A stretch of 64,000 nucleotides of DNA from Halorubrum rutilum (GCF_024494565.1 NZ_JANHDN010000006.1:62001-126000), one strand, 5' to 3'; positions 1 through 9,471 are shown, numbered from the stretch's first letter. Numbers and translations: made by a program. The notes: generated by a model not told the origin, from the letters alone.

Positions 1-572
1 TCCATTTCCAAGGGGTTGAATACGTGTTCGGCAACATACTCGTCGACGTGTTGACCGGATATACGGTGGATGAGCTCACCCACAACCCAGCCGTAATTGA
101 ACGTATGATACGCGGGTTGTTCACCCGGGTCAAACACCGGATCAATATCTTCCATGGCTTGGACAACTGCGTCCCAGTCACCCCATTTTTCGGGCTGGTC
201 ATCAAAGTCGCCATATGGGATACCGGCGGTGTGGCTAAGCACCTGCCGGATGGTGATCTCGGCTTTCTGTGTTCCGTCGATGGCGAACTCGGGCCAGTGT
301 TCGACAACCGGGTCATCGTATGCCGCCTCGCCTCGCTCGATGAGTTGATGCAGGCCGACGCCGGCATATGGTTTCGTACATGAGAAAATGAGATGCCGCG
401 TTTCTGCGGTCGTTTCGTCGCCGTCCGGCCCGGTCGTTCCGCCAGCAAAATCCACAACGAGATCCCCGTCAACGTAGACGGCGAGCTGGGCACCGTGATG
501 TAGGCCGACATCGAGATGTCGATGGAATTCGGCTCGAAGTTGCTGTCGATCGCTCTTGGTGAGTGTTGGCAT
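1..572 (-). CDS. Serine beta-lactamase/esterase-like hydrolase (3' part beyond window)
   Basis: About the first 190 residues of a beta-lactamase-fold serine hydrolase (class C/EstB-like). The ATG at 572 opens a frame that is still open at the window edge. The SxxK nucleophile motif is S64-C-T-K67. A typical LSHTAG segment lies near residue 112, and a Y155-H-T-F-N-Y160-G stretch is where the second catalytic tyrosine is expected. No signal peptide is visible, so it is probably cytoplasmic. Family members hydrolyse esters or small amides; the substrate cannot be read from sequence. The C-terminal third lies outside the window. Confidence 0.85.
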   Translation of the reverse strand, partial: MPTLTKSDRQQLRAEFHRHLDVGLHHGAQLAVYVDGDLVVDFAGGTTGPDGDETTAETRHLIFSCTKPYAGVGLHQLIERGEAAYDDPVVEHWPEFAIDGTQKAEITIRQVLSHTAGIPYGDFDDQPEKWGDWDAVVQAMEDIDPVFDPGEQPAYHTFNYGWVVGELIHRISGQHVDEYVAEHVFNPLEM

Positions 573-762
573 ACCTCTACTTGAAAAGTATTGATGATAA
601 GAATTGGGTAAGAGCGTACAACTTGCTGTCTACACGCTCTGTTTCGCGCACACAGGTCCTGACACGGGGTGAGTAGATTGAGGTTATACGTCTATATGTT
701 ATCCCCAGTGCTGACTGCATCAAAAGTGAATTATCAACTTCTGAATAAAATCGACTCCTGGG

Positions 763-1001
763 TTACGAAAACACCGGCCGCTCAGCATACGCGATCGGGT
801 CATGTGACCCAGCGTTCCGAAACGCTTCGAGCCGGAATGTACACGCATTATACGTCCCACATGCCGGCTCTTCGTTACGGTAACACGACCAGGTGATGTC
901 GTACGGCACTCCGAATTCTAGGCCGCGCTCTGCGATTTCTCTTTTCGACCACTCGACGAACGGCGGTTTCAATTCGACTTCTATCTCTGGTCTTATCCAG
1001 C
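763..1001 (-). pseudogene. queC: queC fragment (C-terminal ~75 codons)
   Basis: Remnant of 7-cyano-7-deazaguanine synthase, which makes preQ0 for archaeosine. The frame reads PFVEWSKREIAERG, then TWSCYRNEEPACGTYNAC with most zinc-ligand cysteines, then a DPIAYAERP tail. The N-terminal P-loop half is missing. One cysteine of the usual CGTCxxC is Tyr here (CGTYNAC), which also argues for decay. The same tail occurs at 37558-38145 in a longer copy, so two remnants of one gene lie in this window. Homology extends upstream to about position 1001 without a start codon typical of the family. Confidence 0.75.
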
Positions 1002-1097
1002 TCTAATAATCGTCACGTACGTTGTTAATAGTGTGTCATCCTCTGGAAGCGGAGGAAGGCGTCGGTATCACTTTTGATTACTAAGTTGTATTACCAA

Positions 1098-1105
1098 GTT
1101 ATAAG
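1098..1105 (+). promoter_or_regulatory. TATA-like box before the transport operon
   Basis: AGTTATAA-type sequence about 24-31 nt before the ATG at 1129. This is the spacing expected for a leaderless archaeal transcript starting at or near that ATG. Confidence 0.4.
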
Positions 1106-1128
1106 TAAGTGAATTACAGACATCAGCC

Positions 1129-1287
1129 ATGGCCTTTACCGGCGAATTCGAACGGGAGGGTGCTACCGTCTGGTCACGGCGGCAACGGGGTCTGGAGCGA
1201 CTGTTCCGGCGTACCGTTGAGCTGGAGTTCGACTTCTTTGCGGCAGCGTACAGTCAGAAGATCCCAGAGGGTAATCGGCGATGGTGA
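1129..1287 (+). CDS. 52-aa protein translationally coupled to the symporter
   Basis: Small frame MAFTGEFEREGATVW...IPEGNRRW. Its TGA overlaps the symporter ATG at 1281, so it is probably the first gene of the operon. It is soluble-looking, with Arg-rich and aromatic segments (RRQRGLERLFRR, ELEFDFFAAAY), and has no predicted membrane helix. It starts 24 nt after a TATA-like sequence. I do not recognise a family. It could be an accessory subunit of the symporter or a leader peptide; the overlap is direct evidence only for coupling. Confidence 0.55.
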   Translation: MAFTGEFEREGATVWSRRQRGLERLFRRTVELEFDFFAAAYSQKIPEGNRRW

Positions 1288-2816
1288 CGACTAAGACGGT
1301 ACTCGGACTCACTATCGCGACACTCGTCGTGTTCACCGCAATGGGGATCTACGCCTCCCGTGGGCGGTTTGATTCAGCCGAGTACCTCATCACTGCCCGC
1401 AACTCGGCCGGTGGAGGACAGCTGACCGCCACTCTGATCGCCTCGGTGATGGGCGTATGGATCCTGCTGTCGGCACCTGAGGCGGGGGCTTCCTTCGGTA
1501 TCGCAGCAGTCGCCGGCTACGCGGTTGGGGAGGCGCTTCCTATGCTGGCGTATTCGAAGATCGGGCCTCGGGTTCGCGAAGTGATTCCCAACGGTCATTC
1601 ACTCACGGAGTACACGTATGCTCGATACGGGAGTGCGATGTACACCTTCGTCCTCCTCGTGAGCGTGTTGTATATGTTCATCTTTCTCGCTGCCGAACTC
1701 ACTGGGATCGCTCTAGCTCTCGCGCTCGTCGCCGACGTGCCACAGTGGTTGACAGCGGTCCTTGTCGGTGGGTTCGTCTTGGCGTACACGGGGTACGGTG
1801 GACTACGTGCGAGCATTCTCACCGACACAGTCCAGGTCGCACTCGTCCTCCCGCTGATGGTCATTGCCTTCACCGGTGCGGTCGTTGCCCTCGGCGGTAC
1901 GGGTGCGGCCTACGACGGAATCCTCGCGGCCAATCCGTCGCTGCTTGACCCAATGAACCCGGACGGCGTCCGGTTCGGGGTTGCCATCGCACTCGCAATC
2001 TTCGGAGCCGAACTCATCAATCAGACGTGGTGGCAGCGTATATACGCAGGGTCCGATGCGAAGACGGTTGCGCGGGGCTTCCGAACTGCTACTGTTGCCA
2101 ACGGGGTAATAGTCTTACTCGCTGCTCTGTTCGGCGTTGTCGCCGCCGGCAATGCGTCCATCGAGAACCCCTCCACAGCGTTTTTTGCTCTTCTCGGTGA
2201 GACGTTCCCGGAGTGGGCCGTGGTCGCGGTCACGCTTCTCGCACTTCTGCTCGTGATGAGTTCGGTCGACACGCTATTTAACGCGCTTTCAAGTGTTGTC
2301 ACAGCAGATCTTCCGCGATTACTTGATGACCCCGACGACCGGACGCTCTCGCTCGGCGCGCGGGCGCTCACGATTGTTGTCGCCGTCGCGGCAATCTACG
2401 TCAGCCAAATGGCACAGAGCGTCTTGGCGCTCTTTTTATTTGCCGACCTCCTGGGTGCGGCTATTGCGGTCCCGTTCGTGTACGGACTTTTTTCCGACAG
2501 ACTCACCGAGGGAGGCGCACTTATAAGTGGTATTGCTGGCCTCGCGATTGGGACAGCATTCTTTCCCTTTCCTCTTGGGATCGCTGAAGCGCTCCGTTCG
2601 ATCCCGCTTATTGGTGCGATGTTACCGTCTCCTGACGGGCTCTATCTCACGTCGTTTGCTGGTGCCTTCGTGACCTCAACTGCGTGCACGCTAGTGTTCG
2701 CTAGACGCTCGTCACACCGGTATGATTTCGACAGGCTTGCGAGCGATATCCGACGGCTCGATGACCCTCAACCCGATGGCGGACGGGTCGACGACCAAGA
2801 GGTGAACAACCAATGA
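1281..2816 (+). CDS. Sodium:solute symporter (SSS family)
   Basis: 511-residue polytopic membrane protein of the sodium:solute symporter family, the usual length for a LeuT-fold SSS transporter. The family segment YTGYGGLRASILTDTVQ lies near residues 175-191, and about 13 hydrophobic helices can be traced. It should carry an organic solute into the cell with sodium; the substrate is not deducible. The start overlaps the stop of the 52-aa frame and its own stop overlaps the next ATG at 2813, so all five genes from 1129 to 4847 appear to be one operon. The last 35 residues form an acidic cytoplasmic tail. Confidence 0.9.
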   Translation: MVTTKTVLGLTIATLVVFTAMGIYASRGRFDSAEYLITARNSAGGGQLTATLIASVMGVWILLSAPEAGASFGIAAVAGYAVGEALPMLAYSKIGPRVREVIPNGHSLTEYTYARYGSAMYTFVLLVSVLYMFIFLAAELTGIALALALVADVPQWLTAVLVGGFVLAYTGYGGLRASILTDTVQVALVLPLMVIAFTGAVVALGGTGAAYDGILAANPSLLDPMNPDGVRFGVAIALAIFGAELINQTWWQRIYAGSDAKTVARGFRTATVANGVIVLLAALFGVVAAGNASIENPSTAFFALLGETFPEWAVVAVTLLALLLVMSSVDTLFNALSSVVTADLPRLLDDPDDRTLSLGARALTIVVAVAAIYVSQMAQSVLALFLFADLLGAAIAVPFVYGLFSDRLTEGGALISGIAGLAIGTAFFPFPLGIAEALRSIPLIGAMLPSPDGLYLTSFAGAFVTSTACTLVFARRSSHRYDFDRLASDIRRLDDPQPDGGRVDDQEVNNQ

Positions 2817-2977
2817 CCGTAATTGGGTCGGCTGGATTCACGTTGTTACTCTGGGGCGCGGTCTTGGCCGTTTCTGTTGTGTTCCTCTATGAGGTGTATG
2901 CGATCGCCGACGAGTTCGGCTGGATCAGCGGCAAAGTAGGCCGCACAGAGAAGGGGAAACCCGGTGGTGAGTCATGA
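2813..2977 (+). CDS. 54-aa single-helix membrane peptide
   Basis: Frame of 54 residues. It has one hydrophobic segment (about residues 5-27) followed by a polar tail (WISGKVGRTEKGKPGGES). It starts in a 4-nt overlap with the symporter stop and ends in a 4-nt overlap with the NRAMP-like gene. Small subunits of this kind accompany some SSS symporters, so it may be a helper subunit. No named family recognised. Confidence 0.6.
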   Translation: MTVIGSAGFTLLLWGAVLAVSVVFLYEVYAIADEFGWISGKVGRTEKGKPGGES

Positions 2978-4296
2978 GCAACCAACGATCCGGACGTTTG
3001 TCCACCGGTGGCGGCACAGTACGTGAATACCTTGGTGAGATGGGCCCGTCGTGGGTGGCCGGTGCTATCGCCGCCGGGCCGGCGACGATGGCCAGCTTGA
3101 TCGCCGCCGGTGCGAGTTTCAATTATACTCTCCTCTGGGTTGTTGTCTTGTCAGCGGCTGCGGGTGCGGTCGCACAGTTCCTCGCGATGCGGCTCGGGTT
3201 ACTCACCGAACGCGGTATCGTGGGGGTCGTTGAGGCCCACCTTGGTGAGGTGTGGGCGGTTATCCTAGTCGTCGATGTTGTCGTCGTCGCGGGCGCGGCA
3301 CAGTTCGTCATCATGAACACTGCCGCGTCGGTCTCGGCGTCGTTGACCGGCGTTGATCCCCGGATCTGGGGATTGATCTGGGGAGTCGTTCTTGCGGCGG
3401 GGCTTGCCGGTCGAGGCTACCGATTTATTGAACTTCTCTCTAAGGCGCTGGTGACGCTTGTCGTTCTCGCGTTTGTCGCGTCGCTGTGGGTCGTCCCCGT
3501 CGATTACGGGGCTGCTGCGACCGGCCTCGTACCATCGTTACCCACAGGCAGCGGGCTGGTCGCGGCTGGTATCCTTGGCGGCGCGGTTCACATCACGCTA
3601 ATCACGATGCAGTCGTACACGATGCGAGCCCGAGACTGGACCTTCCGAGACTACAATCTCGCTACTCTCGATATTGGGATTTCGATGCTGGCGGCGTTTG
3701 GCGTCTATAGTGTCGCTGTTTTCCTTGTAGCCGCGAGTGTGCTTTCCGATCCGGAACTGACCGCGATCGGTGCTGCGGAGACGCTAGGTCCGTTGGTTGG
3801 TGACAGTGCTGGAACGCTGTTTCTACTGGGTTTGGGTGCTGCTGCTGTCTCCACACTCGGTGGTAATACTGCTGTTCCGCCATTTCTCGTCGCAGACAAG
3901 CTTGGCTGGGGAACGTCGGTTTCGGACACGCGATATCGCCTTCTGCTTGCGGGGTTCGCGCTGGGGTCTGTCGCCGGCGCGTTCATCGGTGGGGAGGTTA
4001 TCAGTCAGCTTGTGCTCGTCCTTGCGTTGGGAACGCTGGGGACACCGTTTGCCATTGCGATCGTACTCTATCTGCTTAACAGCGACGCGGTGTCCGAGCC
4101 TTCTTCCACGCTCGCAAATGTTGGGGGACTTAGCCTGCTAGTCGTCTCCGGAACGCTCGCGGTGAATTTCCTTCGAGAGCAGATCGGAAGCGGCATTGAC
4201 GTCCTTTCGGGGGCCGTCCTCGCATTTGCGCTCGTCCTCGGTGTTGCAACGGTCATCTTAGGCATCAATTACGTTCGGGAGGAGGTATTAGTATGA
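2974..4296 (+). CDS. NRAMP-fold transporter with non-canonical substrate motifs
   Basis: 440-residue polytopic protein with the overall pattern of the NRAMP/SLC11 family, including the N-terminal GPSWVAGAIAAGPATMAS helix. Canonical NRAMP proteins bind the metal with a DPGN motif in helix 1 and an MPHN-type motif in helix 6. Here the helix-1 motif reads GPAT and the helix-6 region reads HITLITMQSY. The acidic and asparagine metal ligands are therefore not visible, and a substrate other than Mn2+ or Fe2+ is likely. It is coupled by 4-nt overlaps to the genes on both sides. Family placement is fairly secure; substrate is unknown. Confidence 0.75.
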   Translation: MSNQRSGRLSTGGGTVREYLGEMGPSWVAGAIAAGPATMASLIAAGASFNYTLLWVVVLSAAAGAVAQFLAMRLGLLTERGIVGVVEAHLGEVWAVILVVDVVVVAGAAQFVIMNTAASVSASLTGVDPRIWGLIWGVVLAAGLAGRGYRFIELLSKALVTLVVLAFVASLWVVPVDYGAAATGLVPSLPTGSGLVAAGILGGAVHITLITMQSYTMRARDWTFRDYNLATLDIGISMLAAFGVYSVAVFLVAASVLSDPELTAIGAAETLGPLVGDSAGTLFLLGLGAAAVSTLGGNTAVPPFLVADKLGWGTSVSDTRYRLLLAGFALGSVAGAFIGGEVISQLVLVLALGTLGTPFAIAIVLYLLNSDAVSEPSSTLANVGGLSLLVVSGTLAVNFLREQIGSGIDVLSGAVLAFALVLGVATVILGINYVREEVLV

Positions 4297-4847
4297 CCAA
4301 CACCCAAGTCCCGCTAACCGGACGGACACTGATTGTCGGGCCGTCTGGGATCGGGAAGACGAGCCTCACCGCACGGACACTCGCGAACTGGCTAGAAGAC
4401 GGCCGGACACAAGAGGCGGTTGTCTTCGAGTTTGGTCCCGAGTTGGATCGAAGCGACCGCGTCGTCGGCCGCCGGTTGTGCCGGTTTGTGGAGATCCCCG
4501 ACGAGGTCTGGATCGACCCTGTCGAAGCGAACGCCCCACGCTCACAGGGAAGCGAGACGTTAGACGCGCTCAAGCTAGCCCGTGAGAACGCTGAACGAGC
4601 CAACCGCCGGTTTGACAACGCACCACCTGATCCTGATGCCGTATTCGTCAATGACGTCACGATCGCATTCCAGCACGAGGTGGGAGACCTAGACGCCCTC
4701 ATGCGGTACTGTAGCCAAGCCGATTGTGTCGTCATCAACGCTTACGAGGGAGACGAGTTCGGCAGCGACGACCCTGTGTCGCAGCGTGAACAGACGGTTT
4801 TACGCCGCCTCCGGAGCTGGACCGATCGAACAATTGAACTTACCTAA
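4293..4847 (+). CDS. P-loop NTPase of the transport operon
   Basis: 184-residue soluble protein. A clear Walker A, GPSGIGKTS, is at residues 16-24, and a Walker-B-like hydrophobic strand VFVNDVTIAF follows near residue 112. The rest is acidic and halophilic and matches no family I can name. Its ATG overlaps the stop of the NRAMP-like gene, so it is probably made with two secondary transporters. Neither transporter type normally needs an ATPase, so a regulatory or assembly role is possible. Confidence 0.65.
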   Translation: MTNTQVPLTGRTLIVGPSGIGKTSLTARTLANWLEDGRTQEAVVFEFGPELDRSDRVVGRRLCRFVEIPDEVWIDPVEANAPRSQGSETLDALKLARENAERANRRFDNAPPDPDAVFVNDVTIAFQHEVGDLDALMRYCSQADCVVINAYEGDEFGSDDPVSQREQTVLRRLRSWTDRTIELT

Positions 4848-4920
4848 CGCTTGCCGCTGTAGCCTCTTTCTCGGCCGTCTTGGACAAATTGGCGGGTGCG
4901 GCCGGAACGCGACATCCCAG

Positions 4921-5271
4921 CTAGTTGTCTCCACGTCCCGACACCGACAGGTCGGAGACTGTATCAGGAAATCCTTTAGCACTGTGCTGTTCAAGGCTGA
5001 TGCTCATCATCTCCGCTGTTGGTAGGTGGTCCAACACAACGAGTACGTCACTATCGCTGGACGCCTCAAACGTGTTGACGAGTGGGCCGCCCTCCTCAAC
5101 GAGGAACCGTAATCCCACGCATCGATTACGTCTGTGACATCCTTTTGTCGACGATCCACCCTCCTGGGTAAGGTTGACGGTCACTTCGACAGTAATCTCG
5201 CAGTTGTGGCCGTCCGGTCGCGAGCACTTCCCGTCGTAATGGTGGATTCGGTGGTCTGAATTTATTCGCAT
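4921..5271 (-). CDS. Hypothetical protein (weak)
   Basis: 116-codon open frame opposite in direction to the neighbouring operon. The C-terminal half (RFLVEEGGPLVNTFEASSDSDVLVVLDHL) looks protein-like, and the N-terminal part has several Cys and His residues. No family recognised and no promoter evident. It may be a real small gene or a chance frame. Confidence 0.3.
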   Translation of the reverse strand: MRINSDHRIHHYDGKCSRPDGHNCEITVEVTVNLTQEGGSSTKGCHRRNRCVGLRFLVEEGGPLVNTFEASSDSDVLVVLDHLPTAEMMSISLEQHSAKGFPDTVSDLSVSGRGDN

Positions 5272-5681
5272 CGGGTTGTCGGCTCTGATTTAGAGTGTCC
5301 GTTGGCCTGCTTCGGCGATATCTATCGCTGTGAAATTATCTTTAGGTATGCATTGAAAAACATCTAGGGAATACCTACGTAACTAATAAGCCTTCGTTCA
5401 CGCGTGCTTACGATGTCTAACGCTTGAAAAAAGCGTATGATTGCTGACTCGCAGGGGTGATCCAAGTGGCACTTCCCGGCCAGTGGGTGAGTCATCAATC
5501 TACCAGAGAACGCGTCGAGTGTTCGCAGCTCTGTTATCCCCAACAGTAGCAGATTCACCAACTCAGAGGATGTGAGTTGCCGGTCCACCGGACGGCACGA
5601 ACGCACCTGAGCGCGGGTCCCAGCCGACACCGTCTGGTGTCGCCGGTGGGTCATTTACCTGTTGAGACCGTAGGGGACAGT
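5272..5681. other. Gene-poor stretch
   Basis: No convincing gene. Possible frames here are basic and Cys/Leu-rich, unlike the acidic haloarchaeal proteins nearby. It probably carries the promoter of the small membrane gene at 5682. Confidence 0.3.
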
Positions 5682-5864
5682 ATGGCGACAATCGACGCGG
5701 ACAAAATGATGGTTCTCGCCGGGGTGCTGCTCAGCGCCCTCGCATTCCTGGACGTTTACTCAACGTGGAAAAAGACGCGACAGACCGTACGAAGCGAGGA
5801 CGACCCCGATGCGGCGCTAGACACCGGAGAACAGGACCAAGATCCGACGATATCGGATGGGTGA
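5682..5864 (+). CDS. 60-aa membrane protein
   Basis: The ATG at 5682 gives a 60-residue protein with one membrane helix (MVLAGVLLSALAFLDVY, residues 9-25), a short basic stretch (TWKKTRQTVR) and an acidic C-terminus. A longer in-frame start at 5577 exists, but its extra residues are basic and atypical. It lies 46 nt before the similar-sized membrane gene at 5911. Function unknown. Confidence 0.5.
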   Translation: MATIDADKMMVLAGVLLSALAFLDVYSTWKKTRQTVRSEDDPDAALDTGEQDQDPTISDG

Positions 5865-5910
5865 ACCGGCTGGGGCAAACGTCTTTACGGCTATAGTACC
5901 AACCAAACAT

Positions 5911-6147
5911 ATGGCTGACACAGACGATACAGTGGCCGATATCGCAGAGGATATCGACGCCGATGGACTAGGCACCGCAGTGATCGCGTCAATTGGCTCC
6001 GTCGCGCTTGCCCTGTACTTCTACTACGTCCGGGGAGACAAACAACGTGGACAGTTCGTCGGACTCTGGCCTACGACTATCCTCGCCGTGGCATCCTATT
6101 TCAAACTTGAGGAGATCCGGCAGAAGCTGGACGAGTTAGACGCGTAA
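5911..6147 (+). CDS. 78-aa membrane protein
   Basis: The start at 5911 gives an acidic N-terminus (MADTDDTVADIAEDIDADG), two hydrophobic segments (about residues 20-37 and 50-61) and a charged C-terminal helix (KLEEIRQKLDELDA). That is a plausible small membrane protein with an amphipathic tail. It probably pairs with the 60-aa gene just upstream. No family recognised. Confidence 0.6.
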   Translation: MADTDDTVADIAEDIDADGLGTAVIASIGSVALALYFYYVRGDKQRGQFVGLWPTTILAVASYFKLEEIRQKLDELDA

Positions 6148-6576
6148 ACTGTCACTGCGGTCGGCAGCTAAATGTCCAAACCGGGAATCGCTTGAGAAAA
6201 TGAGCCTTATTGTCAGTTCCGACTCGTAGTTCGCAGCTGTTACGAGCAATGTATTGGTAACTTAGTAGTGACCACCCGGCGGTTGGTCGACCCGCAAAAT
6301 GCTGGACCAATTGCGTGACTTGGGATTGGTCTCTTAGCAGTCTCTTTAGCCTGATCGTTGTTACCAGCGCTTGAGCCTCCTGATGCGTCATGTTCCTGTT
6401 TTGAGCGTCGTCAACGATGGATCGAGGCGTCGAGAGGATCTTCAGGCTCTGTAGCATGGTTAGATGAGTACGATGTTCGGCCCACTACACTCGTCTCCGT
6501 GACGGGTTTGGACACGATTTGATTCGTGTCGCGAAGTTTCAAGTCCGCGGCGAACGCCGTTCTGATAGCTTCCTAT
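6148..6576. other. Gene-poor stretch before the HAD gene
   Basis: No frame with haloarchaeal composition is convincing. Two reverse-strand frames (ending at 6152 and 6460) are basic and look like chance. I see no repeats or RNA gene. Confidence 0.3.
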
Positions 6577-7368
6577 ATGCCTCATACGCAAGACCAACCC
6601 ACCACGTGGCTTCTTGACATGGACGGAGTGCTGATCCATGAGGAGGTTGCCCTCCCAGGGGCGAAGGAGTTCGTTAGTCGCCTCCAAGAGCAAGACAAGG
6701 AGTTTCTCGTGCTCACCAACAACTCAATTTACACACGTCGCGATCTGTCTACCCGTCTTGCGGATGTGGGTCTTGACATCCCAGAAGAGCGGATATGGAC
6801 CTCGGCCGTGGCCACGGCTCAATTTTTGTCAAATCAAGTCCCAGATGCGTCGGCCTACGTTATTGGTGAGGCTGGACTGAAGACAGCGCTCCATGAGGTG
6901 GGCTACACGCTGACCGATACTGACCCAGATTTCGTCGTTCTAGGAGAGAGCCGCACCTACTCGTTCCAGAATATCACACAGGCCGTCCAACTGATTGACC
7001 AAGGCGCCCGATTTGTTGCAACGAATCCGGATGCTACCGGACCCTCCCCTGAGGGTCCGATACCGGCTACCGGATCCGTTGCTTCGCTCCTTACGGAAGC
7101 CACTGGGCAGGACCCGTACTTTGTCGGTAAGCCCAATCCAGTCATGATCCGGAGTGGACTCAATCGGATTAGGGCGCACTCTGAATCGACGGCAATGGTA
7201 GGGGATCGTATGGACACCGATGTTGTGGCCGGCATTGAGGCCGGCCTGACTACGTACCTCGTACTTACTGGATCGACCGACCGCGACGAACTCACAGAGT
7301 ATGCGTACCGCCCGAACGATGTCGTCGAGTCGATCGCTGAGTTGGTTGAGACGATATCCTCCGGCTGA
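6577..7368 (+). CDS. NagD-like HAD-superfamily hydrolase
   Basis: 263-residue HAD phosphatase of the NagD/phosphoglycolate-phosphatase subgroup (subclass IIA). Motif I is LLDMDGVLI, with nucleophile D14 and acid/base D16. Motif II is VLTNNS, the conserved KPNP segment is GKPNPVMI, and motif III/IV is MVGDRMDTDV. It should dephosphorylate a small phosphorylated metabolite in the cytoplasm. The ATG at 6577 is preferred because residues upstream of it do not fit the family. It stands alone, convergent with the ABC gene downstream. Confidence 0.88.
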   Translation: MPHTQDQPTTWLLDMDGVLIHEEVALPGAKEFVSRLQEQDKEFLVLTNNSIYTRRDLSTRLADVGLDIPEERIWTSAVATAQFLSNQVPDASAYVIGEAGLKTALHEVGYTLTDTDPDFVVLGESRTYSFQNITQAVQLIDQGARFVATNPDATGPSPEGPIPATGSVASLLTEATGQDPYFVGKPNPVMIRSGLNRIRAHSESTAMVGDRMDTDVVAGIEAGLTTYLVLTGSTDRDELTEYAYRPNDVVESIAELVETISSG

Positions 7369-7566
7369 AGCTACCGTCCGGGTCGGTGAATGGTGAACGG
7401 CCACGGTAGTGGGTTTCAGGTCACGTCGTCGGGGTCGGTAGGGCACTCGGCGCAACGGATCTTGCTCGGCCACGTGTTGTTGAGACGTCCGGTACTCGGG
7501 AGCACCCGAGACACGTCGAACCATCAATCGGCGCTGGTGCCACCGGTCGTAGGGCGAGATTGCTAG

Positions 7567-9471
7567 TCAGTCGTCGGCAGGAGAAGCCTCAGCCTGCCCC
7601 TGCCAGAGATTCGCATATGTTCCCTTACCTGCAACTAGTTCCTCGTGACTACCCTGCTCGACGATCCGGCCCTGATCCATGACAACGATCTCGTCTGCGT
7701 TCTGGATCGTCGACAGTCGGTGGGCAATGATGAACGCGGTCCGCTCCTCGACCAGCCGCTCAAGGCTTTCTTGAATCAGCTCCTCAGTCTCCGTATCAAC
7801 ATCCGATGTGGCCTCATCAAAAACGATGATTTCGGGGTCATTGAGCAGTGCCCGGGCAATAGCGAGGCGCTGCCGCTGGCCGCCCGAAAGTTTGATACCT
7901 CGCTCGCCGACTTGCGTGTCGTATCCATCCGAGAGATCCTCGATGAACTCATCAGCCGCGGCGGCCTCAGCCGCCCGCTCAACCCGAGCGCGGGCGCTCT
8001 TGTCAGGTTCTCCTGCCCACTCGGCCTCGAGTGTTTCGCGGTCGCCGTACGCGATATTCTCCGCGACAGTCCCCGAAAACAGGTATGGATTCTGTTCAAC
8101 AATGGCGATGGCGTCTCGTAACGACTGCAGATCATACTCCCGGACATCAGTCCCGTCAACCCTGACTTCTCCGTCATCCACATCGTGGAACCGGGGAATG
8201 AGTTTCAGGAGTGTTGACTTTCCGGCTCCAGTCGCCCCAGCAAGGCCGATTGTTGTCCCCGCCGGCACATCAAGCGAGATATCATGAAGGACAGGTTCGC
8301 GGTCCCCGTAGGCGAACGTCACATCCTCAAACGTGACCTCCCCGTCAATCGACTCAGGAGTGTGCGGCGAGTCGGGGCTCGTAATAGTTGGCTCACGGCC
8401 GAGCAACCCGAACACGCGCTCGGCACTGGACTTCGCAAGCTGGTACTTATTTGCTGACTTCCCGACTCGGCGCATCGGCGAGTACAGCCGCCGCAACAGA
8501 AGGAAAAAGAGCGCGAACCCACCAAGGGTCAGCACCCCTGCCTCACCGGGAACGCCGGTGATGATATCAGTGCCACCGATATAGAGAACGAGGACGAACA
8601 CGACGCCGGTTAACAGCCGTAGCGTCGCAAAGAATCCACGTCGGATTTGTAGCGCCGCAACCTTCTCGTCGTGGTACGCTTCGCTCTGCTCAGCGACCCG
8701 ACTCTGCTCAAAGCCGTACCGGTCGAACGCCTTAATCACCGCAGCGCCACCCAGGTTGTTCTCAAGCCGCGTGTTCAGTCGAGCGACGGTCTCGCGAATC
8801 GATTTATACCGCGGCTCGATCCAGGTGAGAAACTGCCCACTAGCCAGTCCGATGACCGGGACGGGTCCGAGCGCGATAAGCGCCAACTTCGGCGAGTATG
8901 TCCACAGGATGATCGCAATCGCACCGACTGTTGCGACCACGCGGATGAGTTGTCGAAACTCCGTGTTCAGGAACTGCTCAAGCCGATTGATATCGCTGTT
9001 GAGGATCGACATCATGCCGCCGGTCTGATGATCGGCGAAAAAATCCATCGAGAGCCGCTGGAGATGGTCATACGTGTCGTTTCGCAGATCACGCTGAACC
9101 TTCTGTGCAGTCGCTTGAAGCAGATACCGGGACACAAACCGAGCGAGCGACCGGACCAGATACGCGAGCACCGCGATGAGTACGAGCTGTTCGAGCACTG
9201 CGAGGCGGGCCGCTTCGCCGGTGATCTCACCTGGCGGCAGCAAGCCCACGTCGGTCAACAGTCCCGCGTCGGCCGAGCCACGGATCGCCCGATCGATGGC
9301 CGCCGCGACGACAATCGGTGGGACCAGTCGGGCAAACCGAGTGAGAAACGCCGCAAGCACGCCGAGCGTGAGGGCCGGCCAGTAGCGTTTGGCGTAGCCG
9401 AGCAAACTCACCATCGGGTGGCCGTCAACGTTCTCCCGGACGTGTTCAAACCCGCCGTGGTCGTCTGTCAC
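7567..9471 (-). CDS. ABC exporter, fused membrane and ATPase domains (copy 1)
   Basis: 634-residue half-transporter of the multidrug/lipid exporter type (MdlB/MsbA-like). An N-terminal six-helix domain spans about residues 20-320. The ATPase domain follows, with Walker A GATGAGKST near 412, Q-loop QNPYLF, signature LSGGQRQR near 529, Walker B IIVFDEATSD near 548 and the H-loop histidine in IAHRLST. It probably works as a homodimer. The GTG at 9471 is chosen because the near-identical copy at 31106-33010 has a GTG at the same point, giving equal lengths. A further upstream TTG is possible. Confidence 0.9.
   Translation of the reverse strand: MTDDHGGFEHVRENVDGHPMVSLLGYAKRYWPALTLGVLAAFLTRFARLVPPIVVAAAIDRAIRGSADAGLLTDVGLLPPGEITGEAARLAVLEQLVLIAVLAYLVRSLARFVSRYLLQATAQKVQRDLRNDTYDHLQRLSMDFFADHQTGGMMSILNSDINRLEQFLNTEFRQLIRVVATVGAIAIILWTYSPKLALIALGPVPVIGLASGQFLTWIEPRYKSIRETVARLNTRLENNLGGAAVIKAFDRYGFEQSRVAEQSEAYHDEKVAALQIRRGFFATLRLLTGVVFVLVLYIGGTDIITGVPGEAGVLTLGGFALFFLLLRRLYSPMRRVGKSANKYQLAKSSAERVFGLLGREPTITSPDSPHTPESIDGEVTFEDVTFAYGDREPVLHDISLDVPAGTTIGLAGATGAGKSTLLKLIPRFHDVDDGEVRVDGTDVREYDLQSLRDAIAIVEQNPYLFSGTVAENIAYGDRETLEAEWAGEPDKSARARVERAAEAAAADEFIEDLSDGYDTQVGERGIKLSGGQRQRLAIARALLNDPEIIVFDEATSDVDTETEELIQESLERLVEERTAFIIAHRLSTIQNADEIVVMDQGRIVEQGSHEELVAGKGTYANLWQGQAEASPADD

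Noticed and set aside
4265..4738. Minus frame opposite the P-loop gene
   Set aside because: Ser/Arg/Thr-rich shadow; the + frame has a Walker A motif and operon overlaps.
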